Positions 11,001 to 23,500 of a stretch of DNA of 64,000 bases are shown piece after piece. Location: assembly GCA_024114885.1 (NCBI GenBank), contig CP099422.1, positions 248,001 to 312,000 of the forward strand, read 5' to 3'. The stretch is from Septoria linicola (taxonomy: Eukaryota > Ascomycota > Dothideomycetes > Mycosphaerellales > Mycosphaerellaceae). The notes below the pieces were generated by a model, which saw only the letters and a list, made by a program, of their open reading frames with translations, did no database searches and was not told the origin of the DNA. Each line of letters opens with the position of its first letter. Within the stretch, counting starts at the first letter, position 1. A program made the translations under genes and the position numbers.

Positions 11001-11613
11001 AACTCTTAGAAAGAGGAAAGTATCCTAAGAACTTAATAGATTTAACTAAAAGCTAAAGCTAATTAGGCTTAAACTAGATTAGAATAGTTAGCTAGATAAG
11101 GAAATACTCCTAGAGTATTAGGCTTTCTTCTTAGCTATAAGCTCTATTAACCTAAATATCCTATAAGACTTAGAATTCTTAAAGGAAGTTAAAGAGATTA
11201 TATTCTCTACTACTAAAGAAGTAGGAATATATAAATAGAAGGTTCTAACCCTAAGGAACTATAAGGAAGTAGTAAGTAATCTTAAGTAGAGTTATCTCTA
11301 GTAAGAAGCTATTTAGAAGGAGCTAGATATACTTATAAGTAATAATACCTAGACTATAGTAGTTCTACTAAAAGAGGCTAACTTAGTTACCTTAAGATAG
11401 ATCTTTAATATTAAGAGAAAGCTTAGTAGAGCTATTAAAAAGTTTAAGGCAAGACTAGTTATAAGAGGGTTCTTCTAAAAGTATAGAGTAGACTATATAG
11501 AAACTTTTACCTCTATAGTTAGATAGGATACTCTAAGAGGATTTATAGCTATAGTCTATAAGAAGGACCTAGTTCTATACTAAGTAGATATAAATAATAT
11601 ATTTATAGAGAGT
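8100..11613 (+). pseudogene. A2 copia polyprotein: Gag, protease, integrase, RT start
   Basis: RIP-broken frame. Gag and zinc knuckle occupy about 8100-9000. A protease-like motif (DSYTLSYITNQ, from DS(G/C)xxSHITN) is near 9350. The integrase core is at about 9930-10250. An RT entrance (KARLVIRGFxQKYRVDYIETF, then YxVDINNxF) is at about 11450-11605. C interrupts RT at 11613. Confidence 0.82.
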
Positions 11614-11785
11614 TATAAGAGCTAAGTAAGGTCGAAGGCTAAGACCCGCCTTAGGCTCGTAGGCTTAGCGTATAGTATAATTATAGTACGCGTATATATC
11701 TAAAAGGAGGCAAGAATTAGTCTTACGATATCCTAATAGTCTTATTAGGAGAGCGCTCTATATATTACTATATACCTCTTTTATA
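11614..11785 (+). repeat. C 5' LTR (172 bp)
   Basis: Near-identical to 18199-18370; differences are few and mostly transitions. Confidence 0.95.
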
Positions 11786-11839
11786 ATTCTAATTCTTCTC
11801 CTTTTAAGAGTAGTAATCTATAGAGGCCTATAGCTCCCT

Positions 11840-13085
11840 AACGTAATATAGGTATAGTACTACTAAAAGTCGTAATAGGCGAAGTAGACGATTAAGGTAA
11901 TCCTATAGATACTAACGAGGTTTAGGAGTAGGAGTCTACTAGTATAACCGAAGATAGTATATAGGTAGAGCGTATATAGCTCGAAGCTAAGAACTAGGAA
12001 CTACGTCGTCGCTTAGAAGTACGCGCTCTACGACGAGAGAATAATCGGCTCCTTATAGAGTTAGAATCTCTATCCTTAGTTACTTCTAGTACTCTTAATA
12101 TTAGCGATTCTAAAGACGACGCTACCGCTAGTATTATAGGTAGTATACTTTACGATAGCGTATCGTATACGCGATATAAAGGTCTTAAAGTTAGAGAATC
12201 TCGTACCTTTAAGAGCGAGATAGTCTAAGAGGCAAGAGAGTTTATTTATAGTCTCGAAGTAATCTTCCTTAATAGTCTATAAGAGTTTAGTATAGAAGAT
12301 TCGAAGGTCCTATATAGTATTATATAGCTCGTAAGCGAGGCGTAAGAGACCTAGTATAACGAACACTCTAAGGTAATACCTCTAGACTATACTTAGACTA
12401 AGTTCAAGCGCTTTATCTACGACGTTATTAGAGATTAGGCGAATCGTACGATCCTTATAATAGTCGAGTATAAGAAGGCCTAATAGGGTAAGGGCTAAGG
12501 GGTACGCTAGTTCGCTATAGAGCTAGGCTACTTAGAGTCTTAACTAGGCGACTATACTAAAGCGTAGCTAGTACGCTAGCTCCTTATAAAGTTAAAGCTA
12601 GCGCTTCGACGAGAGATTATTAAGAATTATACTATGCCTAGTAAGCGCGCTAATTTAGTTACGTTAGTAAGGCGCCTAGAGTAAGCTAATAGGGTAATTC
12701 CTATATAGTATAACTAGGGCGGAAGCTAGAGTAATAGGGACCGCGAGCGCGATACGTACTTAAAGCGTAAGCGCGTAGGGAGCGATACTCCTACGCGTAG
12801 GCGAGACGATAGTCTAGGAGGGAATAGTATACGTCGCTCTAGCGACAAAGGTTCTACTTACTCTATTATAGGCTATAAGTATTTAGAATACTATAGCTAT
12901 AAGTAGAAGAGGTATATTAGTACCGATTCTATCTACTCTAACTAAAGCGCCTAAGACGATAGTAAGAAGCCGTTAGTACGTAAGGTTACTATAGAGACGC
13001 TAAAAAAAGAGAAGGTGTTAGAGAAGGACTACGATCTCTAGATACCGAGCTTAGTAGTAATATATACCTCTCTATATAAGTCGTA
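11840..13085 (+). pseudogene. C Gag
   Basis: Frame with TAG/TAA as Gln/Trp. It has a charged, Glu/Arg-rich coiled-coil-like N-terminus, a capsid-like region (ARTFKSEI... to LGDYTKAQLVRxLLIKL), a basic Ser/Arg-rich stretch and a zinc-knuckle remnant near 12865-12905 in which Cys/His codons are now Tyr. This is the usual Gag order of fungal gypsy elements. The frame appears to change just after 13085, consistent with programmed frameshifting before pol, but an indel cannot be excluded. Confidence 0.75.
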
Positions 13086-13099
13086 AATACGACTTACCT

Positions 13100-16000
13100 A
13101 GAGGGCGTAGTCGAGGCGTAGGATAGGCTTAAGCTAGCCTAATTCCTTCTTAATAATACTACTAACATTAACGTAGTATTAAGATCCTTTGTCTTATAAT
13201 ACGGTATTATAGCTCGAACTAATACCGTCTTACCCTCGGCTACCTTATTTACTAGGGAATTAGAGTATTATTATAGCGTATATTATATACGCGTACGGCT
13301 CGTAGACTCTATAGGAGTAGAGCGTATAGTAGGTATAATCTTTTATACCTATAATATACTAACCTCTAATATAATCTTAGGTCGGCTATAGAGGCGTACT
13401 TATCGTATACGAGTCGATAGCGGCTCGGATAAGTAGACCTATAGCGATTCTTTTAAAAACGTTAAGGTTAGGGAAGCCTATAAGTTTTTTAAGGACTTGA
13501 AGTATATACTAACTATATATATAGTAGTAATAAGTAAGATAGGCGGAGAGGTTAACCCTCTTCCCTCTAAGTTCTAATAGTTCTCTAACGTCTTAAACTC
13601 GACGAAAGAGATAAGGAGTAAGCTAGTAGATAGCGCGGAGTATACGATTAAGCTACGCCTAGGTACTATTCTACCGTTTAGGCCGCTATACTACTAGTCG
13701 AGTAAGGAGCTAGAGGAATTAAAGAAATACCTTACTATAGGCCTTAAGCATAATTAGATCGAGTATAGCGTTAGCGAGGCAAGTACGCCTATCCTATTTA
13801 TACTAAAGAAGGATAGTAAACTAAGGCTATATATCGACTACCGAGAGTTAAATAAAATTACTATTAAGAATAGGTACTTACTTCTCTTAATTAGCGAGAC
13901 GCTAGATAGGCTTATAGGAGCTATATAGTTTACGACTCTAGACCTTATAGATATATACTATCGGATTCGTATTAAGCCTAGCGACCGCTAGAAGACTACG
14001 TTCCGTACGCGCTATAGCTACTTCTAGTATAAGGTAATACTATTTAGCCTAACTAACGCTCTAGCTACGTTCTAGGCGTATATTAACTATACTCTAGTAG
14101 GTTTAGTCGATACGTACTACGTAGTATACCTTAATAACATTCTTATCTATAGTAAGAGCTACGCGGACTACGTACGCGACGTATACGACGTACTTACGCG
14201 TCTCTAGAAGTTCGGACTCTATACTTAAAGAGTAAAGTACAAATTCTAGTAGAAGGAAGTCGATTTCCTAGGCTTTATAGTAACTACTAGAGAGGTTACG
14301 ATAGATCTACGTAGGATAGACGTAATCGCGGCGTAGCTAACGCCTATAACGCTCGTAGAGGTTTAATCCTTCCTTAGATTTACTAACTTCTACTAGCGTT
14401 TTATTTTTAAATACTCTAGAGTAGCGTCTCTACTTATAGCGTTATCTAAGAGCGCCGTAGTAGGTAAGAAGCCGGGCCTACTTAAGTAGACTATACGAGA
14501 GGAGTAGGCGTTTACTAAGTTAAAAAGGCGTTTTTCTATAGTACTACTACTAAGGCACTTTAACCCTACGCTTAGGTTATAGGTCGAGAGCGACGCCTCT
14601 AATTACGTAATTACTATAATCCTTAGCTAACTCTTTAAGTCTAAATAGTACCCTATTATATTTATATCTAGGAAGATAATTACTATAGAGTATAATTACG
14701 AGGTATACGATAAGGAGCTTCTTATAGTAGTTAAGGCCTTTAAAGCGTAGAGGCTATACCTCGAAGGCGCTCTATATACGATCGATATACTAGTCGACTA
14801 TACTAACCTTCGTAAGTTTATAGGCGTAAAGAAGTTAACTAGTAGGTAAGCCTACTAGGCTATATTCCTAGCTCTATTCGACTTCGTTATAATATACTAG
14901 GTAGGTAAGCGAAACCTAGCCGACGCGCCGTCGAGACGTAGCGATTACGCTAAGGAGGTAGTAGAGGTAACTAACCTACTACCTACCCTATAGACTAAGT
15001 TATAGCTATAGGACGATTAGAGTACGAGAGACGTAGGCGGACCGCTCGTAGCTCGTATCTATACGACTTATAAAGAATAGTATTCTTCGATAGAGAGAAG
15101 TACTAACTCTAACCTATAGTAGTAGTTCTTAACGCCTATACGAGTAGTAGGTATAATTACTAAGAGCGAAGAGCCGTACGTAAATATCTTAGACTTAATC
15201 CTTAGATATACTCGCGCGCTAGTATAGGCTAAGCTAAGTATAAGCGTAGTATACTCGTAAGCGACGAGTAATAGTAGCCGGTTCGAGTAATATACTATAA
15301 GAGAGAGAAACCTCTAGGTAGACGATTTACTATACGTACCTAAGGACTACGCCTTATAGACGTAGGTAATTCGTATATACTACGATAATACCCTTATAGG
15401 CTATTTTAGTAAGGACAAGACTATCTCGCTAGTACGAAGGAAGTACTAGTAGCTAGAGATAACTAAGGATATCGTATAATACGTAGAGTCCTATAGGAGT
15501 TACTAGAAGGTAAAGGCGCGTCGCTATCGACTATATAGCGAGCTAACTACGCTACCTATACTAGACCGTCCGTTCTAAGAATTAACTTAGGATTTTATTA
15601 TAGACCTTCTACTAAGTAAGCGAGGAGTATACGTATATAATACGATTCTAGTTATTATCGACCGATATACAAAGATAGTTATCTTTATACTAACTACGAA
15701 GTAGTATACTAGTAGTAACCTTATAGGAGTCTTAATATTAGAAGTAATTAGGTATTATAGTATACCTATAAGTATTATTAGCGATAGAGGGTCTATATTT
15801 ACGAGTTAGTTCTAGTCTAACTTCTACTACGAGGCGTATATAAAGCGTAAGCTAAGTATAGCGTTCTATCTATAAACGGATAGGTAAACCGAAAGAGCGA
15901 ATTAGATACTTAAGACTTACCTACGTATCTACTATATAGAGTAGTAAGATAACTAGGTAGACCTATTAGTATAAGCCGAGTTCGTATATAATAATAGTAC

Positions 16001-16650
16001 GTATACGATACTAAAGGTATTACTATTTATAGCGCTATATAGTTTTAATCCAGAGCTAGCGACGAGTAGGCGAGAAGCTTAAGGCGCGCTTCCTAAAAGG
16101 GAGGTACTAGCTACTAAGGAAGCTATAGAAAGATTAAAGAAGAACTATAAGACGCTAAGTAAACGCTAGCGAGAAGTAAGCGAGGCGTAGGCTAGGTACT
16201 TTAATAATAGGTATTAGGCTAAGGAATATAAGGTCGGCGATATAGTCTTACTATCGATAAAGAACCTACGATTAAAGGTTCTTTCGAAGAAGTTAGTAGA
16301 TAAGTTTACTAGGCCTTTTAAGGTAATTAACGTAGTAGGGAAGTAGGCGTACTACTTAGCCCTACTACTAGACGCTCTTATCTATAACGTATTTTATATA
16401 TCGCTTCTAGAACCTTAGAAGGGTAGCGAGACGTAGGTAGAGAGTATACTACTTATAGACTACTAGGGTAAATAGGAAGTTAAGAAGATCCTTAGAACTC
16501 GAGTAAGGAAGGGCGTACGCTAGTACTTGATCTACTAGTAGAGCTAGCCTAAAGAATACGACTAGTAGGAACCTAAAGAATATATTAGTAGCTATATAGT
16601 ACTAGACGTATTCGAAGCGTAGCGCGTAAGTAGGCGCGTAGTAAGATAGA
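13100..16650 (+). pseudogene. C Pol: protease, RT, RNase H, integrase, chromodomain
   Basis: Aspartic protease-like region near 13100-13400. RT about 13700-14300 with LRLYIDYRELNKITIKNRY, TLDLIDIYYRIRI and the catalytic YLDDILIYS now YLNNILIYS (14127-14153) through two RIP changes. RNase H about 14560-14950 (VESDASNYVI... VGKRNLADAPSR). Integrase about 15550-16000 with TDFIxDLL, IISDRGSIFTSQF and the following Glu region. Chromodomain about 16490-16600: RxRKGxxxYLIY then QPKEYDxQEPKEYI, matching the YLVKWxGYPxxEATWEPEENL pattern with Trp codons changed to TAG. Chromodomains direct integration towards heterochromatin in chromoviruses. Confidence 0.9.
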
Positions 16651-16653
16651 AGC

Positions 16654-16768
16654 GCTAAGGCGCTAATACGCTAAGGTACTAATACGCTAAGGTACTAATA
16701 CGCTAAGGCACTAATACGCTAAGATACTAATACGCTAAGGCACTAATACGCTAAGGCACTAATACGGC
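16654..16768 (+). repeat. 16-bp minisatellite at the end of C pol
   Basis: About seven tandem copies of TAATACGCTAAGGCAC and single-base variants directly after the chromodomain. Because 16 is not a multiple of three, copy-number change would shift the end of the Pol frame. Confidence 0.92.
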
Positions 16769-16984
16769 GATACTAAGTACTAAGCGCTAAACCTATATAT
16801 AGGAGCAAACTTTAAATTTAAGAGGGTAAGAAAATTACTAAGGTATTTAGGATATATCGAAGCGTAAACTATATTATTTATATACGCCTACTAAGTAGGT
16901 CGTATAGTACTTATAGGTAAGAAGTAAGAATCTAACTATAGCCTATATAGGCGCGAGTAGAGTAAAAGAGGCATAGATAGGTAG

Positions 16985-17895
16985 TAAGCAAAACGCTTAT
17001 CTATCGTTAGTAGAGAGCGTATCGTTACTAGCGTTTCTACTACCGTCGACGCTCTCCGCGTCCTTATCCTTATCCTCGTCTACCTCCTCGTTAGATACTA
17101 CGTCCTTAGAGAGCTTACCCTCCTTCTAGTTACTACTCTTAAGGTAGGCTACCTCTATAGTAGCGTCTAGGGCGTCGCTAGAGGCGCCTACTATATAGTT
17201 AGTCTACGAAGAGTATTAGTATCGTACGAGGATTATATAGGAAAAGTAGGTATACCTCGTACTATAGCTTAAATATAGCTACTATAAAGTTAGACTAGCG
17301 CTAGGTCTCTACTAGAGCGGCGACAGATATCGTACTAGTCGCCTATAGAGCGAGCGCGCTCGCCTTACGTAGCGTATCCTAGCTACTAACGGCTTTACTC
17401 TTATTACTAGTAAAAACCCTCTTAGTAGTCTTAATAGAGGTATAGAGGCTCTTTAGGCGGCGCTTTACCTACTCTTTACGTACGCCCTTAGGGAGAGTCT
17501 CTAGCTACTCGCGGTAGTATAGTACGTAGCGCGCCTACTACTTAAGGTTTCTATTAGTAATACGCTCGTAGGCGTAGTACTAGCGCTTATAGCGCTAGTA
17601 CTTAACCTTCTAGCTAGGCTTTATTACTCTATTATACGTAGGCTCGTCGTCTATACGTAGTCCGTTAGTAGGTAAAGCGTAGTTAAGGAGTATTCGAAAA
17701 GCTATACTATCGTAGGTATACTCGATATAGTAGAGGCAGATATCGATATCGCTATAGCCTCTAATATCGTCGATAGTACGTAGTAGGCGGTTTAGGACTA
17801 CGACTCTAGTACGCTTCGGTAGTATTATACTTGCGTTAGTAGTACGGTTAACGTACGTAGATACTAGCGTTAATAAGAATATAGAAAATATTATA
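16985..17895 (-). pseudogene. antisense gene of unknown function in the 3' part of C
   Basis: On the strand opposite to gag-pol a long frame reads through with only former Gln/Trp stops. It starts after a pyrimidine-rich stretch and a hydrophobic stretch near 17895, then has LPKRTRVVVLNRLLRTIDDI, a basic region (KYQRYKRQYYAYERITNRN), LPKGVRKEQVKRRLKSLYTS, and an acidic Ser-rich end (SNEEVDEDKDKDAES) near 17100. Around 17190 the frame changes at a splice-like site (GACTAACTATATAG on the minus strand), so an intron is likely. I do not recognise the family; basic and acidic segments would suit a nucleic-acid or chromatin binder. It lies between pol and the 3' LTR, so it is carried by the element. 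Confidence 0.65.
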
Positions 17896-17940
17896 TACGT
17901 AGAGAGAGAAAGTCTAAGAGAGAGAGTTAGAAGAGTTTTT
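17896..17940 (-). promoter_or_regulatory. pyrimidine-rich leader of the antisense gene in C
   Basis: On the minus strand this reads as CT-rich sequence (TCTAACTCTCTCTCTTAG then TTTCTCTCTCT), like a fungal 5' leader, immediately upstream of the antisense frame. Supports an independent transcription unit but does not prove it. Confidence 0.4.
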
Positions 17941-18198
17941 AAGAATACGCTCGAGCTACGAATCGTAGTCGCTATAGTAAGGAATATGTTACTACGTAAA
18001 CGTAATACGTATAGTAACCCTTTACTTCGTAGTACGGATTTACGTAATACTTTAAAGGTTCGTAAGTATAACGCGCTAGAGACGCGATAGGTATAGAATA
18101 TATAAAGTATATTATAACGACTAAATAGGAAGCCTAGAATATAACCTATAAAGTAAGAGTTGTCGCTAAGAGTAGCTCCCTTAGGGAGAGGAGATAGT

Positions 18199-18370
18199 TA
18201 TAAGAGCTAGGTAAGGTCGAAGGCTAAGACCCGCCTTAGGCTCGTAGGCTTAGCGTACGGTATAATTATAGTACGCGTATATATCCGAAAGGAGGCAAGA
18301 ATTAGTCTTACGATATCCTAATAGTCTTATTAGGAGAGCGCTCTATATATTACTATATACTCCTTTTATA
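18199..18370 (+). repeat. C 3' LTR (172 bp)
   Basis: Same as 11614-11785, preceded by the purine tract at about 18180-18198. Confidence 0.95.
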
Positions 18371-19630
18371 AGAGTACCTTATATAAGGATATCTATATAA
18401 TCCTACTACTAGGTATTAACCTACTAACTAGTATAGTCTTATAAGTTCTAAGGAGTCTCTATAGGCTAAAGTAAGCTATAAGAGACTAGAATCAGCTATA
18501 TATATTAAAGCTAAAAGGAATAGGATTTAGATAATTAGAAGTAGACCTATATCTTCTAATCTATAAGAAAAGAAAAGACCTAATAATCCTAATCTATATT
18601 AATAATATACCTATTACTATAGAGAGACTAGAAGATGTCCTCTAGTTTAAAGACTAACTTAGTAAGATCTTTAAGATTAAAGATCTTAGAGAGCTAGATA
18701 AGATTCTTAGAATAAGACTAATAAGAAATAGATAGTAAGGCTAGCTAAAACTTAACTAGAAATATTATATCTAAGAGAACCTAGCTAAGATAGGAATAGG
18801 CTAAGAAACTATATTACTAACTCTTTTACTAATAGACAGCTATAAAAGTCTAAAGCCTACTAGACTAAATAATAAAAGATATAATAAATAGGAGTACTAA
18901 TCTATTATTAGAATATAGATATAGCTTATAACTATTATAAGACTAGACATTTTATTTACTCTTAGAAAATTAAGCTCCTATATTAGTAATCTAATAGTAG
19001 GATATATAAAGGCTCTAAAGAAGCTAACTAGATACCTAAGATTAAACCTAGACCTTAGTCTAAGATACTTAAGGAATAGTTAAGGCTGTCTTACTAGATA
19101 TATAGACTCTAACTATATAATAGATAAGACTAATAGAGTCTTAATCCTTAGATATATCTTCTTCTTTTATAGTATACTAATCTCCTAGATAAGTAAGAAG
19201 TAGAAATCTATAGCTATATCTATAATAGAAGCTAAATATATAGCTATAGGAGTATATATAAAATAGTTATAGTTCCTTAGTACTCTTTTAAGAGAGCTTA
19301 GATACCTAGAGTTAGTAGGAGAATATTCTTACTAACTAAGGATCCTTAGTAACTAGGAAACTATTACTAGAATTAGGCTAATTTAGCTAAAAAGTAATAA
19401 CTAAGCTATCCTTACTCTAGTTAAGGACTTATATATTTATAACAAGTCTAAATATATTAATATCTTATATAATACTATAAGAAAGCTCTAGTAGAATAGA
19501 CTTATCTCTATAGAATATATAAATATAAAAGAGATAGTAGTAGATAGTCTTACTAAGCTAAAGAATAGACTATAGTTTTAGGAGTTTATAAGGTAGCTCT
19601 ACCTTATATAAGAGATATATAAAAGATAAC
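18371..19630 (+). pseudogene. A2 copia polyprotein: RT continuation and RNase H
   Basis: Continues the RT frame after C: LRSLYRLK (from LYGLKQ), then the YVDD box as IYINN near 18596-18610, then RNase H with the EAxYIA motif and the terminal LTKL...F. Followed by about 640 bases of untranslated sequence to the 3' LTR. Confidence 0.85.
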
Positions 19631-20273
19631 TCTAAGCCTTAGAGTTAAATTAAGAGAAGTCTAAAAGAAAGATTTTAGTTACTTAACTCCTTCTTAGTTA
19701 GACTTTATAAAGTTCTAAATACCTTTACTAATATTAGACCTATTACTAACTATAATATTACTATATAGTACCTAGCTAAACTAGATACTCTCTAAGGCTA
19801 AGTACTAGTTAATATTAAAGACCTCCTCTATAGTAGCTATTATCTCCTCTACTAGTATATAGTTACTCTACTCCCTAGCTTAATATAAGATCTCTATAGC
19901 TAAGAATAGTATACTCTAAAGGCTATTAGGGAACTAAGAAGCTATATAGAATATAACTAAGTAGGGGACTAGGCTATAAGGAATCTAGAGAGCTATTAGA
20001 ATTAGCTATAAGAAAGGATAGAGGTAACTTACTAGATAGTCTATATCCTAAACAATCTACTTCTATATAAGAGAGGAGGAAGATCTTATAGAAGGTATTT
20101 CTTTTACCTTTTTATAGGAGATAGTAGTATAGAAAGTTTATTAGATTAATAGTTAGTACTATCTAGTTATTAGTCTAAAAAGTAAGTACTTAATAACTAA
20201 TTAAGATTAAGGCTAGTACTTAAGTATTATAGATAATCTATAGAAAGATCTAACTATATAGTATAAGTAGGAG

Positions 20274-20550
20274 TATTAAGAATATATCCTAGATAGTTAG
20301 TCTAGATATAGACATTTAAGTATAGTTCTAGATACCTAAGGCATCTACCTAAGGCTTAGTAAGAGATATATCTTGCTTCTCTTTCTTCTCTTCTTAGATA
20401 ACTAACTAAATTAACTTTATATTTAGTTCCTAGTATATTACTACTATACTATATATATAAGTTAGTTTAAGATTAATCCTCTATTCTTCTTTACTACGCT
20501 ATACCCTCCTTAATATTATATAGTATATAACACGCTCTCTACTTTTAATA
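20274..20550 (+). repeat. A2 3' LTR
   Basis: 277 bp; partner of 7494-7770, preceded by a purine-rich tract AAGTAGGAG. Confidence 0.95.
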
Positions 20551-20555
20551 GATCG

Positions 20556-23500
20556 TTTATTAACGCTAAGAGCGAGCTAGTAGAGGATAGCGAACAAGGT
20601 AGCTAGTATCGACGGTTCTATTAATATTAGCTAAGTCGCTTCTATTACCTAGAAAGATTAAGACGACCTAATTAGCGCCTACGTAGCTAGAGATAGCGTA
20701 AAGATAAAGTAGAACCTAAACCCTTCTCGACTAGTTAGAGAACAGCTAATAGGAGTATAGAAGCGGATTACGACCTAGGCTATAGCTATAAGAACCTACG
20801 CTTATCGTTACTCTCGTATTAAAGAGGTTAAGGATAAAAACTAGCTAGCTCCTTACCTTATAGATATAGGAGACTTAGAGGATTCTTAAACTTAGAGATA
20901 TAAGGACGATAAGATCGAGGATAAGTAGATATACGACTACCTAAACGGTCTACTAGTTCTAGTCGCTCCTATATATACTTAAAGGTAGAAGAAGGCTAAG
21001 GAGCCTTCGAAGACTAAGCGTATAGATAACTACCTTCGAGCTACGTACGCTAATAATAACGCTAACGTCTTCTAGATAGACAAAATACTCGAATCTAAGG
21101 TCTAGTTAAGCTTAGTAGAGATTATTCTCTATAGCGAGCGAGCGTCGTATTCCTTATAGAGTCGTATTCTAAATAATATAGATCTATATAAGAAGCTTAA
21201 TAAGCTCTATATAAAGAAGCGTACGAATAGAGGTAGTAGAGCTAAGATTAGCGTATATTCCTTACTATCTAAAGCCTTTAGCGAGTAGGTAGAGAAGGAG
21301 CTAATAAAAGCGGTTTTAGCGACTAATATTAAGGCCTTCTAGGCTACTACTATAGCGATTAATATAGTAAAACCTAGGCCTACTTCTAAGCTTTATAAGC
21401 GAACGGATAATATTCTTCTATTATTTAATAATATCTATTAGATTATTCTAAGTATCTATATACCTATAAAGTATAGACCTCGAATAATAGCTTATAAGTC
21501 TTTAATCGACGAGAGAGCTAAGTTAATAATTATACTAATCGAATATATTCGAAAGCTTTAAGTTAGTATAACCTCTCTTAGTAATATTACTATAGAAGGA
21601 GTTAGAGGTAAGGTTACTTTCGTTAGATACTACTTAGAGGTATTAATCGATACCTTTAGCGTTAGAGTTACTATACTATTTCTAGTTTTACTAGCGAAGA
21701 GCTCGATTTTACTTAGCTAGCTATAGGCGTAGCGAGTACGCCTAGCTTCTAAGAACTATAATAATAGCTTGTAGAAGGGCTTAATTAGTACTCTAGATAG
21801 CTATATTATTATATTTACCGGCTTTAATAGCTATAGTAATATACGTACTATAGAATAAGTTCTAGGAAAAGCTAGAGTACCGAGGAACTAGCTCTAGTCG
21901 ATAGTACGAGTTTATTTAAGGCTCTAATACTTATATCGCGTCTAGATTCTATAGAAGTTAGTATCCGAACTCTAACTTTTAGTAATTATTAGCTAAAGAA
22001 TATAGAGTATACTATCGAGGACTCTAGATCTTATAATAGTAAGGAGTAGAGAGAGAGATTATAAGCTTTTTAAGCTTCTACTACCCTTTCCGTATAAGGT
22101 TTAGTAGTTAGAAGTAAAAACTCTACTTAGGAGAGTTAGCTAGTAGAACGTTCTATAGTTACTTTTTTAAATAATAATTACGTTATACCTCCTATACTAT
22201 ACTTTAAACTATACTAGTAGTATAGATAGATAAGCGATTAGTACTAGTATTCGTTTATAGTTACTAATAGCTCTAAACTCCTAGAGAATTAAGTCTTTAA
22301 CTATCTTACGTAGTAGTTATCGTATATAAAGGTAATCTACTTCGAGGACTATTTTATAGCAGACTTAATTAGACAAAGTACCTCTCTACGATAGTAGCTC
22401 GAACTATTAAGACAGGTTAATTATAGCTAGACTTAAATATAGTATAACTATCTTATAGAAGCGGCTATCGAAAGTAATATCGCTAAATTTAGCTAAAATA
22501 GCCGACTTAAGAAGCTTTTACTAGCTACTAGCGAAACTAAGCTAGCTTATACTAACGAGCGAGACTTATACTAGAGTATTAGATATAGTTTTAAAGAGGC
22601 TATACTAGTGCCTTAATCGAGCTAGGGTTCGAATTATAAGAGCGAATACTTAATAATTACCTATAGGAAGCTTAGAGAGGTAGAGCTAGCTATCTAAGAA
22701 CCTAGACCCTACGACGAGGTTATTTCTAATAAAGTAGACGACGAGCTTAGCGAAGAGACGTACGTTATCTCGGCTACTATTAATATAGTAGTAGAGAGAG
22801 CTTATAATAAAGAAGCTATAGGGTAGTAGAAGCTAGATAATTATATTAGCGCCTATACTCTTTATAAGCGAGTTACTAATAAGATAAAACTAGTAAATAC
22901 CGACATTACTATAACTAATAGCTTAAACCCTAGTAGATTAAAGGACTAGCGACAGACTTATATTAAGAAGGAAGTAGCTATACTACCTAGTACTAGTCCT
23001 TATAATAGTAAGTACTTAACTAAGAGGTTCTCGGCGATCGAGCCTAGATTACGCCTTATACCTAAATAGCTTATAAAGTTCAAACCTAGTATAGAGCTAC
23101 TACTAAAGAAGCTAGATTTATTATACTATATACTAAGGAATCGAGAAGCTACCTTTATATAGGACTTTACGTATTTAGGCTAAATTAATCCTAATATTAC
23201 TCTACTATAGAAGATTTAGACAATTCCTTACGAGCTATAATAGTATCTAGGCTTTAAGCTAAACCTATCGCTATAGTATATAGTAGAAGATATACTAAGA
23301 TAACGAATCTAAGCTAGAACTCTTAAGCTATACTATAGTGCCTATTAAAACCTATACTTCCTTATTAGTAAGAAGACGAAAATAGGTAAGTTAAAGAAGT
23401 ATTAGTTAATTAACGTAGCTTAGAAGTTTAATTAAGTTACTATAAGAGATTCGAACTTACTACTCGACGCTAAGGGTTTCTCTAAGGACTTTACCGGTTA

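Larger units (their letters stand above)
11614..18370 (+). mobile_element. chromovirus (Ty3/gypsy with chromodomain) C
   Basis: A complete 6,757-bp element with 172-bp LTRs and TSD AGAGT (11609-11613 and 18371-18375). It begins TATAAGAG and ends CTTTTATA (TGTAA...TTACA before RIP). It contains Gag, protease, RT/RNase H, integrase and a C-terminal chromodomain, then a 16-bp minisatellite, then a region with an antisense gene-like frame, then a purine tract (GGGAGAGGAGATAG) abutting the 3' LTR. It is the innermost layer of its branch, so it inserted after A2. Confidence 0.94.
7494..20550 (+). mobile_element. copia element A2 (split by C)
   Basis: Inserted into the B Gag region with TSD GATCG (7489-7493 and 20551-20555). 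LTRs of 277 bp at 7494-7770 and 20274-20550. Removing C and its TSD leaves 6,295 bp. Coding order is as in A1: Gag, protease, integrase and the start of RT lie at about 8100-11613, the rest of RT and RNase H at 18371-19630. Confidence 0.93.

Noticed and set aside
16654..16768. CRISPR-like array at the end of C pol
   Set aside because: The repeats are contiguous 16-bp units without spacers, inside a eukaryotic retrotransposon.
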